Shown here: in pieces, positions 1 through 9,040 of the stretch | How positions within the stretch are numbered: position 1 is the first letter of the stretch | Layout: each line of letters begins with the position of its first letter | Assembly (NCBI RefSeq): GCF_014217605.1 | Contig: NZ_CP043639.1 | Coordinates: 643,501 to 707,500 of the forward strand | DNA: 64,000 nucleotides | Direction of reading: 5' to 3' | Source of the DNA: Sphingomonas sp. NBWT7 | GTDB lineage: Bacteria > Pseudomonadota > Alphaproteobacteria > Sphingomonadales > Sphingomonadaceae | Made by a program: the position numbers and the translations under genes | The notes under the pieces: model-generated | What the model was told of the DNA's origin: nothing | The model's input: the letters and a program-made list of their open reading frames with translations, nothing else | The model's database searches: none

Positions 1-513
1 CGGTCTAATGCCGGCATGACAGAGGAAATAGTCGCCGGACGTCGCCGTTAGCGGCCACGCGCGTATCCAATCGAGCCGGTCGGGTGTCACCGCCGCGCGC
101 AACCGCTCAACGTAGTCACCCACATCATCGCCATCGAACGAGGGAAGCCCGAAACTTGCTGCCGCCTCCGCGCCGCCACTCCGCAGCCAGTTCGAGAAGC
201 TCATCGGGTCACGCTCGCAGGCGCGGATCAGCATTTCCTCGTGATTGCCAAGCAGTGTCATCACGCCCGGCACCTCGTGCCTCTTGCGATCGAGCCAGTC
301 GAGCGCGCCGCGCGTATCGGGACCACGATCGACGATGTCACCCAGAAAGACGAAGCGCGTCGTTTGGGCGGGCGGGCGGGTGGCGTTGTGCGCCATGATC
401 CGAGCCCACAGGTCTTCGAGCAGATCGACGCAGCCGTGCACGTCGCCGATCGCGTAGATCCGCTCGCCGCGGGCCGTGACGGGAGCGCGGTTCCGCCGGC
501 CGAAATTGCGCAA
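1..513 (-). CDS. Metallophosphoesterase (serine/threonine phosphatase-like), C-terminus cut by window edge
   Basis: Translating the minus strand gives the calcineurin-like phosphoesterase motifs in order: GDVHG, then GDIVDRG about 35 residues later, then GNHE. These are the metal-binding blocks of PPP-type and bis(5'-nucleosyl)-tetraphosphatase enzymes. Near the window edge comes a further block with CHAG, typical of the same fold. There is no ATG in frame near the N-terminus; the frame opens after a TGA and the first plausible start is a TTG at 513. The 3' end lies beyond base 1. The substrate cannot be told from sequence. Confidence 0.82.
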   Translation of the reverse strand, partial: MRNFGRRNRAPVTARGERIYAIGDVHGCVDLLEDLWARIMAHNATRPPAQTTRFVFLGDIVDRGPDTRGALDWLDRKRHEVPGVMTLLGNHEEMLIRACERDPMSFSNWLRSGGAEAAASFGLPSFDGDDVGDYVERLRAAVTPDRLDWIRAWPLTATSGDYFLCHAGIRP

Positions 514-604
514 TGCCCTGAGGATAGGTCGTGCTCACCATCATTGCGCGGCGTGGCGCCGCGCGACCCTGCGGTGCCACAAACGTCGGACGCGAACAAT
601 CGTG

Positions 605-1612
605 TTAGGCGAGCAGCCCCATCGTGCGCTGCGCGGCAGCGAGTGTCGGTGCGGCGAGGTCGCGTGCTTTGGCGGCGCCGTTCGCAAGGATCGCGTCGAT
701 CGCGCTTCGATCCGCCAGCAGCCGAACCATTTCGTCGCGGATCGGCGCAAGCGTGGCGACGGCGAGATCGGCGAGCGCGGGCTTGAACTGGCCGAACCCC
801 TTGCCGGCAAATTCGGCCACCACATCGTCGGGCGTACGATCGGCGAGCGCGGCAAAGACGATGACGAGATTGCGCGCCTCGGCCCGGCCCTCCAGCGCCG
901 CCCAGCTATCGGGCAGCGGATCGGGATCGGTCTTCGCCTTGCGGAACTTGTCCGCAATCGTCTCGTCGCTGTCGATCAGCTTGACGACCGACTGTTCGGA
1001 CGGGTTCGACTTCGACATCTTGGCCGACGCGTCACGCAGGCTCATGATCCGCGGCGCGGCGGCGCTGATCAGCGGATCAGGCTGGGTGAAAAGATCCGTC
1101 TCGTAATCGAGGTTGAACTTGGCCGCGATGTCGCGCGCCAGTTCGAGGTGCTGCTTCTGGTCCTCGCCCACCGGCACGTGCGTCGCATTGTACAGCAGGA
1201 CGTCGGCCGCCATCAGCACGGGATAATCGTAGAGTCCGACGCTGGCGCCCTCGCGGTTCTTGCCCGCCTTGTCCTTGAACTGCGTCATACGGTTGAGCCA
1301 GCCGACGCGTGCAACGTTGTTGAGCAGCCAGGCGAGCTCGCTGTGCGCGGGAACGCGCGTCTGGTTGAACAGGATCGAGCGTTCGGGATCGATGCCCGCC
1401 GCGACCAACGTCGCGGTCATCTCGATCGTGTTGGCGGAGAGCTCTGCCGGCGCGATCCACTCCGTGAGACCGTGTAGGTCTGCGAGGAAGTACATCGTCT
1501 CGCCGCCGGCCGCCTGAATCTCGTCCTGCATCGCGACCCACTGCTTCACCGCGCCGAGATAATTGCCGAGGTGGAGATTACCGGTCGGCTTGATGCCGGA
1601 AACGACGCGCAT
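605..1612 (-). CDS. trpS: Tryptophanyl-tRNA synthetase
   Basis: This class I aminoacyl-tRNA synthetase charges tRNA-Trp. The protein opens MRVVSGIKPTGNLHLGNYLG, carrying the HIGH-type motif (HLGN), and has the KMSKS loop (AKMSKSNPSE) around residue 200. The length of 335 residues is normal for bacterial TrpS. The open frame extends further 5' but that part is arginine-rich noise lying over the end of murJ, so the ATG at 1612 is chosen. It starts 9 bases after the murJ stop, so murJ and trpS are probably co-transcribed. Confidence 0.96.
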   Translation of the reverse strand: MRVVSGIKPTGNLHLGNYLGAVKQWVAMQDEIQAAGGETMYFLADLHGLTEWIAPAELSANTIEMTATLVAAGIDPERSILFNQTRVPAHSELAWLLNNVARVGWLNRMTQFKDKAGKNREGASVGLYDYPVLMAADVLLYNATHVPVGEDQKQHLELARDIAAKFNLDYETDLFTQPDPLISAAAPRIMSLRDASAKMSKSNPSEQSVVKLIDSDETIADKFRKAKTDPDPLPDSWAALEGRAEARNLVIVFAALADRTPDDVVAEFAGKGFGQFKPALADLAVATLAPIRDEMVRLLADRSAIDAILANGAAKARDLAAPTLAAAQRTMGLLA

Positions 1613-1620
1613 GCGGGATC

Positions 1621-3180
1621 CTATCGACGAACGAGGCTTCGCACGTCGGCGGGCCGGAACGCGCCGAACAGGAAGGTGGCGGCGACGTAGACCAGCGCGC
1701 CGGTGGTGACCAGCACCAGCATCGATCCCCAGCGCTCGAGCGCCGTGCCGAGGGTGTAGGGGCGGAACAGATCGACGGCGAACCACATCACTGCGCCCAT
1801 CAGCAGCGCGGCGAGCGCGAGCCGGCCGACGCGGCGCTTCAGCTGCGCGTCCGCGACGAAATGCCCGCGCGCGGTGAGCGTGCGCCACAGCAGCGCGACG
1901 TTGACGGTGGAGGCGAGCGCAGTGGCGAGTGGCGGACCGACATGGCCGAGCGGCACGATCAGCGCGAGGTTGAGGACGAGATTGACGACCATCGAAACAG
2001 TGGCGAATTTGACGGGGGTGCGCGTGTCAGAGCGCGCATAGAAGCCGGGCGTCAGCACCTTGACGAGGATGTACGACGGCAGGCCGATCGAGAAGGCGGC
2101 GAGCGACTGGGCGGTAGCCGCCGTGTCATCGGCGGTGAAGGCGCCGTGCTGGAACAGCGCCGCAACGATCGGCGTGCCGCAGACGATCAGCGCAACGGTG
2201 GCGGGCAGGGTGAGGAACAACGCGAGCTCAAGCCCGCGGTTCTGCGTCGTCATCGCCGCCGCCTCCTCGCCGCGGCCGAGCTGGGCCGAGATCGTCGGCA
2301 GGAGGACGGTGCCGAGGCCGATGCCGATCAGCCCGAGGGGCAACTGGTTCAGCCGATCGGCATAGTAGATATAGCTGACCGAACCGGCGGAGAGCAGGCT
2401 GGCGGCGAGTGCGGTGGATACGACCAGGTTGATTTGAACCGCGCCGGCACCTGCCGCGGCGGGCCAGATCAGCGACAGCAGCTTCTTTACGTCCGGCGTG
2501 AGCGTTGGGCGCTTGAGTCGCAGCGCGACGCCGGCGCGACGGCAGGCCCAAATCAGCCACAGCAGTTGCAGCACGCCAGAGACTGTGACGGCGATCGCCT
2601 GATTTCGCGCGGTGAACAGCGGCTCGTGATCGTGGAATAGCAGCAAGGCGGCGATCAACGTCGCGTTGAGCAGGATCGGCGCAGCGGCGGCGACCCAGAA
2701 GCGATGCAGCGAATTGAGCATCCCGCCGAGCAGCGACACGAGGCTGATGAGCATGAGATAGGGAAAGGTGATGCGCGACAGCTCGACCGCGAAGGCGAAC
2801 TGCGTCGGGCTTGCCGCGTTGAAGCCGCCCGACAGCAGCCAGGTGACGGGCCAGGCGGCGAGTTCCATCAGAAGCGTGAAGACGAACAGGACCGGAAGCA
2901 GCACCGACAGCGCGTCGCTGGCGAAGGCCACGCCGTCGGGAATGCCGCGCCCGTCCTTATCCGCCACCTTGCGGTTGAACATCGGGATGAACGCGGCGGA
3001 GAAGGCGCCTTCCGCGAACAACGCGCGGAACATGTTGGGGAGGCGGAAAGCGATCAGGAACGCATCCGATGCGAAGCCGGCGCCGACGTAGCGCGCGAAC
3101 AGCGAGTCGCGCACCAACCCGAGGATGCGGCTGGCGAGCGTGAGACCGCCGACGGAGCCGAGCGCGCGTGTGAGGTTCAT
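1621..3180 (-). CDS. murJ: Lipid II flippase MurJ (MviN family)
   Basis: This 519-residue polytopic inner-membrane protein of the MOP superfamily moves lipid II across the inner membrane for peptidoglycan synthesis. The N-terminus has the family signature SRILGLVRDSLFARYVG followed by DAFLIAFRLPNMFRALFAEG. About fourteen hydrophobic segments follow, as expected for MurJ. It starts at the ATG at 3180 and is followed at once by trpS. Confidence 0.96.
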   Translation of the reverse strand: MNLTRALGSVGGLTLASRILGLVRDSLFARYVGAGFASDAFLIAFRLPNMFRALFAEGAFSAAFIPMFNRKVADKDGRGIPDGVAFASDALSVLLPVLFVFTLLMELAAWPVTWLLSGGFNAASPTQFAFAVELSRITFPYLMLISLVSLLGGMLNSLHRFWVAAAAPILLNATLIAALLLFHDHEPLFTARNQAIAVTVSGVLQLLWLIWACRRAGVALRLKRPTLTPDVKKLLSLIWPAAAGAGAVQINLVVSTALAASLLSAGSVSYIYYADRLNQLPLGLIGIGLGTVLLPTISAQLGRGEEAAAMTTQNRGLELALFLTLPATVALIVCGTPIVAALFQHGAFTADDTAATAQSLAAFSIGLPSYILVKVLTPGFYARSDTRTPVKFATVSMVVNLVLNLALIVPLGHVGPPLATALASTVNVALLWRTLTARGHFVADAQLKRRVGRLALAALLMGAVMWFAVDLFRPYTLGTALERWGSMLVLVTTGALVYVAATFLFGAFRPADVRSLVRR

Positions 3181-3293
3181 CGCTGTATCGGCTTTCCGGT
3201 GGCGGTCACGCGCTCAACGAAGCCAGCTTTTGCCCGCGTGTGGCGAGGCGGCATGACTTCGACGAACGCGCGACGAACGGACCGGGGCTGCTC

Positions 3294-3806
3294 TTACGCG
3301 TTGCCGAAATTGCCGGCGGCGAGCTGCGCGTCACGCTGCTCGGCCTGCTGCATGTACAGCGCGTTGAAGTCGATCGGCTCGAGCAGCAGCGGCGGGAAGC
3401 CGCCGTCGCGGATCGTATCGGCGACGACGCGGCGCGCGAATGGGAAGAGGAGGCGCGGCCCTTCGCCGAGCAGGAACGGCTGAAGCGCGTCCAGCGGTAC
3501 GTTGCGTACGCCAAACAGCCCGGCATAGGCGAGCTCGACGAGGAAGGTGACGCGGCCCTGCGTTTCGGCACGGACCTCGATCTTCAGCACCACTTCGTGC
3601 GCGTCGTCGGCGATCTGGTTCGCCGCGATGTCGAACTGGACGTTGATCTCCGGGCCCTGCTGGTTCTGGAACACGGCGGGCGCGTTCGGATTCTCGAACG
3701 ACAGATCCTTCACATATTGCGAGATCAGCCCGACGGCCGGCGCGTTATCTTCGCCGTTCGGCTGCGGCGTCGTGTCGAAACCGGTGCCGGTGTTCTGCTC
3801 GTCCAT
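3294..3806 (-). CDS. secB: Protein-export chaperone SecB
   Basis: A cytosolic chaperone that holds preproteins unfolded and delivers them to SecA. Its 170 residues contain the SecB core: ISQYVKDLSFENPNAP near the N-terminus, then FLVELAYAGLFGV, and FPFARRVVADTIRDGGFPPL with LLEPIDFNALY near the C-terminus. The start is the ATG at 3806, which has AGGGAAAG upstream; an upstream in-frame ATG would add about 31 arginine-rich residues and is rejected. It is divergent from the Tim44-like gene. Confidence 0.96.
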   Translation of the reverse strand: MDEQNTGTGFDTTPQPNGEDNAPAVGLISQYVKDLSFENPNAPAVFQNQQGPEINVQFDIAANQIADDAHEVVLKIEVRAETQGRVTFLVELAYAGLFGVRNVPLDALQPFLLGEGPRLLFPFARRVVADTIRDGGFPPLLLEPIDFNALYMQQAEQRDAQLAAGNFGNA

Positions 3807-3957
3807 CGTGCGTCTTTCCCTGAGATGATGGTGGGCGCATGCGGAGCGCCGGACCGGCGCGCGCCTAGCAGGCGGCATGAACGGTTTCAACGGCGGCACC
3901 CATTTGAAACATGGGGCGTTGCGGACTATGTTGAAAGCTTAGCGTATCGGAGGCCTG

Positions 3958-4602
3958 GTGTTCTACATTATCGTGCTCGCCATGGTTGCCGCGTTCCTGG
4001 CGCTTCGGCTCTATTCGGTGCTCGGGAAGCGGACGGGACATGAGCAGCCCCTGCCCAAGCCTGCCGAGGAGCGGGTGGCGCCGCAGCCACTGCCCCGCGC
4101 GGTGGAAAAGGCGGCCGAACCGCGTGAGCCGATAGCGAAGCCGTTCGAAGGCAACGCCGAACCGGGCATCCGCGCGATCGTCGGGGCCGAGCAGGGTTTC
4201 GACGTCGCGCGGTTTCTCGACGGCGCGCAGGCGGCCTATCGCATGATCCTGGAGGCGTTCTGGCGCGGCGATCGTGCGACGCTCGACGATCTCGTCTCGC
4301 CGGACGTCGCCCGCGCTTTCGGTGACGCGATCGCGGCGCGCGAGGCGGCCGGCCACACGCTCGACAATCGTCTGGTGTCGATCGAGAAGGCGGTCATCAC
4401 CGGCGCCTCGCTCAACGGCAAGGAGGCGCGCATCACGGTGCGGTTCGACGCCGATATCGCGGCGGTAACGCGCAACGCCGACGGCGAAGTCGTGGCGGGG
4501 TCGACCAGCGACGCCGTCGAGACGCACGACGTGTGGACGTTCGCGCGAACGCTGCGCAGCGTCGATCCCAATTGGAAGCTTTCGGACACCGACGAAGCGT
4601 GA
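3958..4602 (+). CDS. Tim44-like (TimA-type) membrane-anchored protein
   Basis: This 214-residue protein has one N-terminal transmembrane segment (residues 2-18), a charged proline-rich linker, and a Tim44-like domain from about residue 75 (FLDGAQAAYRMILEAFWRGD) to the end. Alphaproteobacterial homologues are thought to act in inner-membrane or lipid-linked assembly, but a precise role is not established. The start is GTG at 3958, just after a GGAGG. Its stop overlaps the mltA start (GTGA), and the divergent secB neighbour is a frequent arrangement in this group. Confidence 0.85.
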   Translation: MFYIIVLAMVAAFLALRLYSVLGKRTGHEQPLPKPAEERVAPQPLPRAVEKAAEPREPIAKPFEGNAEPGIRAIVGAEQGFDVARFLDGAQAAYRMILEAFWRGDRATLDDLVSPDVARAFGDAIAAREAAGHTLDNRLVSIEKAVITGASLNGKEARITVRFDADIAAVTRNADGEVVAGSTSDAVETHDVWTFARTLRSVDPNWKLSDTDEA

Positions 4603-5849
4603 GCCTGCGTTCGGGGGTAGTGGCGCTCGCCGGCGCGCTCGCGCTGTCGGCGTGCGTCGGAGGCGTGGAGCCGCCGCGAACGTCGGCAGCGCCGGCACTG
4701 CCGGCACTGCCGTCGAGGCTGCCGGTGCGCCAGCCCAGTGCCGCGACGCCGATCCCGCCGGTTTTGGTGGCCGCAAACGGCAGCGCGACGACGGCGATGA
4801 CGGCGGGGCTAGTCGCGGGCCCGCCGGTAGCGAGCCTGCCGATCGCGGGCGACACGGCGGCGCGTGCACTGGCGGCGTTTCGGATCAGCTGCCCCTCGGT
4901 TGTGCGGCGTGCCGACCCGACGGGACTGACGCGCGGCGCTGACTGGCGTGCCGCATGCGACGCGGCAGCTGACGGTGCGGGCGATCCTCGCGACTTCTTC
5001 GCGCGGCATTTCGAAGCGGTGCAGGTGGGTGACGGAAAAGCATTCGCCACCGGCTATTTCATCCCGGAGATCGCGGGATCGCGCGAGTATCGCGACGGGT
5101 ACGCGCCGATCTACGCGCGGCCGAGCGATCTCGTCGATGTCGACCTCGGACTGTTCTCGACCGACCTGAAGGGCAAGAAGATCCGCGGGCGCGTCGAGGG
5201 GACGAACTTCGTGCCCTATTACGATCGCACCGCGATCGAGCGCGACGCGCTGCGCGGGAAGGCGCGAATCCTGGGGTATGCCGCCGATCCGGTCGAGCTG
5301 TTCTTCCTTCAGGTGCAGGGCTCCGGCCTCGTCCGCCTGCCCGACGGTGAGGTGCTGCGGATCGGCTACGACAGCCAGAACGGGCGCGACTACACTGGGA
5401 TCGGCAAGCTGATGCGCGACCGCGGATTGCTTCAGCCGGGGCAGGCCAGCATGCAGGGCATCGTCGCCTGGCTGCACGCCAATCCGGAGGAAGGCCGCGC
5501 GATCATGCGCGAGAACAAGAGCTACGTCTTCTTCCGGCTGCTCGACGGCCCGCCGCTCGGCGCGATGGGGCTGCCGGTGAGTGGAGGCGCGACGGTTGCC
5601 GCCGACACGCGCTTCGTGCCGCTCGGCGCGCCGGTGTTCCTGTCGATGGACCGGACCGACGCGACGGGGCTGTGGGTGGCGCAGGATACCGGCGGTGCGA
5701 TCAAGGGGACCAACCGCTTCGATACCTTTTGGGGCGCGGGCGACGAGGCGCAGGCGATCGCGGGTGGAATGAGCGCGCGTGGTACCGCTTTCGTCCTGGT
5801 GCCGCGCGGTACGCTGGCTCGGCTCGGTGTCGCGCAACCTCGCCCCTGA
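4599..5849 (+). CDS. mltA: Membrane-bound lytic murein transglycosylase A
   Basis: MltA cleaves the glycan strand of peptidoglycan with formation of 1,6-anhydromuramic acid. The 416-residue product begins with a lipoprotein signal (VVALAGALALSACVGG, lipobox LSAC), suggesting an outer-membrane lipoprotein. After a proline/alanine linker come the MltA barrel (GYFIPEIAGSREY, PYYDRTAIE, FFLQVQGSGLV) and the 3D domain near the C-terminus (VAQDTGGAIKGTNRFDTFWG), which holds catalytic aspartates. The GTG start at 4599 overlaps the upstream stop. An ATG further 5' would destroy the signal peptide. Confidence 0.93.
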   Translation: MSLRSGVVALAGALALSACVGGVEPPRTSAAPALPALPSRLPVRQPSAATPIPPVLVAANGSATTAMTAGLVAGPPVASLPIAGDTAARALAAFRISCPSVVRRADPTGLTRGADWRAACDAAADGAGDPRDFFARHFEAVQVGDGKAFATGYFIPEIAGSREYRDGYAPIYARPSDLVDVDLGLFSTDLKGKKIRGRVEGTNFVPYYDRTAIERDALRGKARILGYAADPVELFFLQVQGSGLVRLPDGEVLRIGYDSQNGRDYTGIGKLMRDRGLLQPGQASMQGIVAWLHANPEEGRAIMRENKSYVFFRLLDGPPLGAMGLPVSGGATVAADTRFVPLGAPVFLSMDRTDATGLWVAQDTGGAIKGTNRFDTFWGAGDEAQAIAGGMSARGTAFVLVPRGTLARLGVAQPRP

Positions 5850-6378
5850 CGAAGCCGCGCTGTGGGCGCGCGTGATGGCGAGCGTCCGCCCGCTGCGCGC
5901 GATCCGGCCGGTGGCAGCCGCCAAGATCGCGCCGGCGACGCTGCCGCCGCCGGGCACGCCCAAGGTGCGCGTGTTACCTGTGCGCGCAGTGCCGCCGCCC
6001 AAGCCCGAGCCGCGCAAGGTGCCGCAACCCGGCGTTACGCTCGACGGGGGGTGGGACAAGCGGCTCGCGCGCGGGATGATCATCCCTGACGCGACGATCG
6101 ATCTGCACGGACATACGCTGCACTCGGCGCACGATCTGCTCGATGCGGCGCTTGATCGCGCGATCCGGCGCGGCGACCGCGTCATCCTGCTGGTGACGGG
6201 CAAGCCACCGCGGCCAGAGAGCGAGCGGCCGCATGCGCGCGGCGCGATCCGCGCGGCGATCGGCGATTGGCTGGCCGCATCGCGGCACGCCGGTGCGATC
6301 GCGGCGGTGCGCGGCGCGCATCCGCGCCACGGCGGTCAGGGCGCGCTGTACATCGTGCTGCGCCGCCCGCGCGGCTGA
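5827..6378 (+). CDS. Smr/MutS2-domain protein
   Basis: A 183-residue protein with a low-complexity N-terminal half rich in proline and alanine and a C-terminal Smr domain. The signature DLHGHTLHSAHDLL and the later HGGQGALYIVL are the conserved LDLHG and glycine-rich elements. Smr domains bind or nick nucleic acids, including stalled-ribosome mRNA in other bacteria; the role here is inferred only from the family. The GTG at 5827 lies inside the end of mltA (23-base overlap). An ATG at 5779 would overlap more. Confidence 0.85.
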   Translation: MSRNLAPDEAALWARVMASVRPLRAIRPVAAAKIAPATLPPPGTPKVRVLPVRAVPPPKPEPRKVPQPGVTLDGGWDKRLARGMIIPDATIDLHGHTLHSAHDLLDAALDRAIRRGDRVILLVTGKPPRPESERPHARGAIRAAIGDWLAASRHAGAIAAVRGAHPRHGGQGALYIVLRRPRG

Positions 6379-6398
6379 CGCGCGGGTCAGCCGCGCGG
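6367..6398. terminator. Perfect 13-bp hairpin between convergent genes
   Basis: CCGCGCGGCTGAC (6367-6379) and GTCAGCCGCGCGG (6386-6398) are exact reverse complements with a 6-base loop. The structure covers the stop codons of both the Smr gene and dapE, which converge here. There is no T-run on either strand, so it may slow or protect 3' ends rather than act as a classical intrinsic terminator. Confidence 0.6.
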
Positions 6399-7514
6399 AT
6401 CGAGCACGCGAGCGAGAATGTCGGCGTAGATGTCGGTGAGCAGGTAGAGGTCGGCAACGGCGACCGCCTCGTCGAGCTTGTGCATCGTCGCGTTGACGAG
6501 ACCGAACTCAACCGTGGGGCATAGCGCGGACAGGAAGCGCGCGTCGGACGTGCCGCCGGTCGTCGACAGTTCGGGCACGATGCCTGTCCGGGCGGTGATC
6601 GCATCCGCGACGCTGGCCGAGAGTGCGCCGGGCGCGGTGAGGAACGCCTCCCCCGATACCTTGCCCTCGACACGCGCTTCCGGAGCATGACGCCGCACGA
6701 CAGCGGTGATGCGGTCGATGAGCGTGGAACCGCGATAACAGTCGTTGAAGCGGATCGAGAGTCGCGCGGACGCCTTGGCAGGAATGACGTTGGTCGCGTG
6801 ATTGCCGACCGTGAGATCGGTCACCTCGATGTTCGACGGCTGGAACCAGTCATTGCCCTCGTCGAGCACGATGCCGTCGATCTCGGCGAGCGCGGCGACG
6901 AGGCGCGGGATCGGGTTGTCGGCGAGATGCGGGTAGGCGACGTGGCCTTGGCGGCCAGGCACGTCGATCCAGATATTGACCGAGCCGCGCCGCCCGATCT
7001 TGATCATGTCGCCGAGCCGCATGGTCGAAGTCGGTTCGCCGACCAGGCAGGCGTCGGGATGCAGTCCGCGCGCCGCCATGCGATCGATCAGCGCGCGCGT
7101 GCCGTAGGTGGCGGGGCCTTCCTCGTCACCGGTGATGATGAGGCTGGTCGTTCCCGCCGTCCCCACCCGCGCGGCGGCGGCGACGAAGGCGGCGATCGCG
7201 CCCTTCATGTCGACCGCGCCGCGCCCGTAAAGGAGGTCGCCGCGAACCTCGGGCGCAAAGGCGCCGCTCGTCCAGCCATCGCCCGGTGGTACGACATCGA
7301 GGTGGCCGGCGAAGGCGAAGTGCGGCCCGCCGCTGCCGCGCACCGCGAGCATATTCTCGACTGGGCCATCGGGCGCGGTCCCCGCGACAAAGCGATCGAC
7401 GGTGAAACCTAGCGGTACCAGCACCGCCTCGAGTACGTCGAACACGCTACCGCGCGCTGGCGTAACGCTCTCGCAGCCGAGCAGCGCGGTGGCGAGCGCG
7501 AGCGGATCGGTCAC
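6387..7514 (-). CDS. dapE: Succinyl-diaminopimelate desuccinylase
   Basis: DapE hydrolyses N-succinyl-LL-diaminopimelate to LL-diaminopimelate in lysine and peptidoglycan synthesis; it is a cytosolic M20-family di-zinc enzyme. The motif FAFAGHLDVVPPGDGW carries the first zinc ligand, YGRGAVDMKGAIAAF the bridging aspartate, ITGDEEGPATYGT the catalytic glutamate pair, and TTGGTSDARF a late substrate/metal motif. The 375-residue length matches the family. The GTG at 7514 overlaps the upstream glutathione transferase stop (GTGA); the longer frame 5' of it is noise. Confidence 0.95.
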   Translation of the reverse strand: MTDPLALATALLGCESVTPARGSVFDVLEAVLVPLGFTVDRFVAGTAPDGPVENMLAVRGSGGPHFAFAGHLDVVPPGDGWTSGAFAPEVRGDLLYGRGAVDMKGAIAAFVAAAARVGTAGTTSLIITGDEEGPATYGTRALIDRMAARGLHPDACLVGEPTSTMRLGDMIKIGRRGSVNIWIDVPGRQGHVAYPHLADNPIPRLVAALAEIDGIVLDEGNDWFQPSNIEVTDLTVGNHATNVIPAKASARLSIRFNDCYRGSTLIDRITAVVRRHAPEARVEGKVSGEAFLTAPGALSASVADAITARTGIVPELSTTGGTSDARFLSALCPTVEFGLVNATMHKLDEAVAVADLYLLTDIYADILARVLDPRG

Positions 7515-8188
7515 GGCGTCGAGCGGGCGGGGGCGGGCTGTTCGAACTGCTCGATCACCCATTCCTCCTCCTGCGCAGCCGCGATCCAGTCCTGCATGAA
7601 GGGGTGCGTCAGCACCGCCTCGATGTACGGCCCGGCGAAGCGCGCGACGGGAAGCGAGTAAGTAATGATCCGCGTGCAGACGGGCGCGAACATGATGTCC
7701 GCCGCGCCGAAAGCGCCGAACAGGAAATCGCCGTCGCCGCCGAAGCGCGCGCGGGATTGCGCCCACAGCTCCATCATCCGTGAGAGATCGCGCAGCACTG
7801 CTTCGGATGGCGGCACCGGAGGATAGATTTGTCGGATGTTCATGCTGTGCTCGCGCCGGAGCGCGGCGAAGCTCGAATGCATTTCCGCTGCCATCGATCG
7901 TGCCATCGCGCGCGCCGCCTCGTCCGCCGGCCAGAAACGATCGCGCCCGACCTTGTCGGCGAGGTACTCGATGATCGCGAGACTGTCCCACACCACGGCG
8001 TCGCCGTCCCACAGGATCGGCACCTTGCCCGACGAGGGGGCGAACTCGTCACCCTCACGCCGCTTGTCCCATTCCTGATCGTAGAGCGGCACGACCACCT
8101 CTTCGAACGGCAACCCCGCCTGCCGGCAGGCGAGCCAGCCGCGCAGCGACCAGGAGGAATAGGCCTTGTTGCCGATGATCAATTTCAT
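7511..8188 (-). CDS. Glutathione S-transferase family protein
   Basis: A 225-residue protein with a thioredoxin-fold N-terminus (MKLIIGNKAYSSWSLRGWLA) where the SSWS segment sits at the usual GST active-site position. The motif KVPILWDGDAVVWDSLAIIEYLA is the cis-proline and glutathione-gamma-glutamyl binding region, and a helical C-terminal half follows. The exact substrate is unknown. The ATG at 8188 is chosen over one 12 codons further 5'. It overlaps dapE by four bases, so the two are probably co-transcribed. Confidence 0.9.
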   Translation of the reverse strand: MKLIIGNKAYSSWSLRGWLACRQAGLPFEEVVVPLYDQEWDKRREGDEFAPSSGKVPILWDGDAVVWDSLAIIEYLADKVGRDRFWPADEAARAMARSMAAEMHSSFAALRREHSMNIRQIYPPVPPSEAVLRDLSRMMELWAQSRARFGGDGDFLFGAFGAADIMFAPVCTRIITYSLPVARFAGPYIEAVLTHPFMQDWIAAAQEEEWVIEQFEQPAPARSTP

Positions 8189-8344
8189 GAGGCGGCAGGT
8201 AGAGCGGGGAAACCAGCGGTGCAACCGTCGGGCGGCGTCGCGTCAGCGCTCGAGAAACAGGTCGTAGCGCTTGCCTGTGTCGTCAGCTGCGGGCCAAACC
8301 CGACGCTCAGCTGGCGGCTGGCGTCACGTCGAACTCGTGTGACG

Positions 8345-9040
8345 TCAGCCAATCGCCTCGATCACCGCGGCGCGCAGCTCGGCGACGCCCATCCCCTTTT
8401 CCGACGAGGTCGCAATGATCTCGGGATGCGCGGCGGGGCGCTTGCGCGCCTCGGCAATCGTCCGCTCGGTCACCTCGGCAAGCTCGCTCGCCTTGATCTT
8501 GTCCGCCTTGGTCAGCACCATGCGGTAGCTGACGGCGGCCTTGTCGAGCATTTCCAGGATCTCGCGGTCGACATCCTTGATGCCGTGGCGCGCGTCGATC
8601 AGCACCAGCGCGCGCTTGAGCGCCTGGCGCCCGCGCAGGAAGTCGTTGACGAGAAAGCGCCACTTCTTGACGACGTCCTTAGGCGCCTTCGCAAAACCGT
8701 AGCCTGGCATGTCGACGAGGCGGAAGGCCAGCGGATCGCCGACGTCGAAGAAGTTGAGCTCCTGCGTTCGCCCCGGCGTAACCGAGGTGCGGGCGAGCGC
8801 CTTGCGCCCGGTGAGCGCGTTGAGCAGCGACGATTTGCCGACGTTCGACCGGCCGGCGAAGGCGACTTCGGGGACGCTGGCGTCAGGCAGGAACTGCAGC
8901 GAGGGCGCGGACTTGAGGAAGCTGATCGGGCCGGCGAACAGCTTGCGCGCCGCCTCGATCTCCGCCTCGTCGCGAACCGTATCCGCTACGCCGGCGTCAG
9001 CGCCCTCAGCGGCGTCGAAGGAGGAAGCCTCGTCGCTCAC
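8345..9040 (-). CDS. engB: Ribosome-biogenesis GTPase EngB/YihA
   Basis: A 231-residue TRAFAC-class GTPase of the EngB family, which acts in 50S subunit assembly. The P-loop is [11 protein letters not shown]2 is around [15 protein letters not shown]3 is DMPGYGFAK and G4 is TKADK. The GTG at 9040 overlaps the yidC stop (GTGA). An ATG further 5' would overlap yidC by over 130 bases and adds proline/arginine-rich noise. Confidence 0.95.
   Translation of the reverse strand: MSDEASSFDAAEGADAGVADTVRDEAEIEAARKLFAGPISFLKSAPSLQFLPDASVPEVAFAGRSNVGKSSLLNALTGRKALARTSVTPGRTQELNFFDVGDPLAFRLVDMPGYGFAKAPKDVVKKWRFLVNDFLRGRQALKRALVLIDARHGIKDVDREILEMLDKAAVSYRMVLTKADKIKASELAEVTERTIAEARKRPAAHPEIIATSSEKGMGVAELRAAVIEAIG

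Noticed and set aside
6387..8012. Single 541-codon protein covering dapE and part of the transferase gene
   Set aside because: The N-terminal third is a shifted-frame shadow of the glutathione transferase; dapE starts at the overlapping GTG at 7,514.
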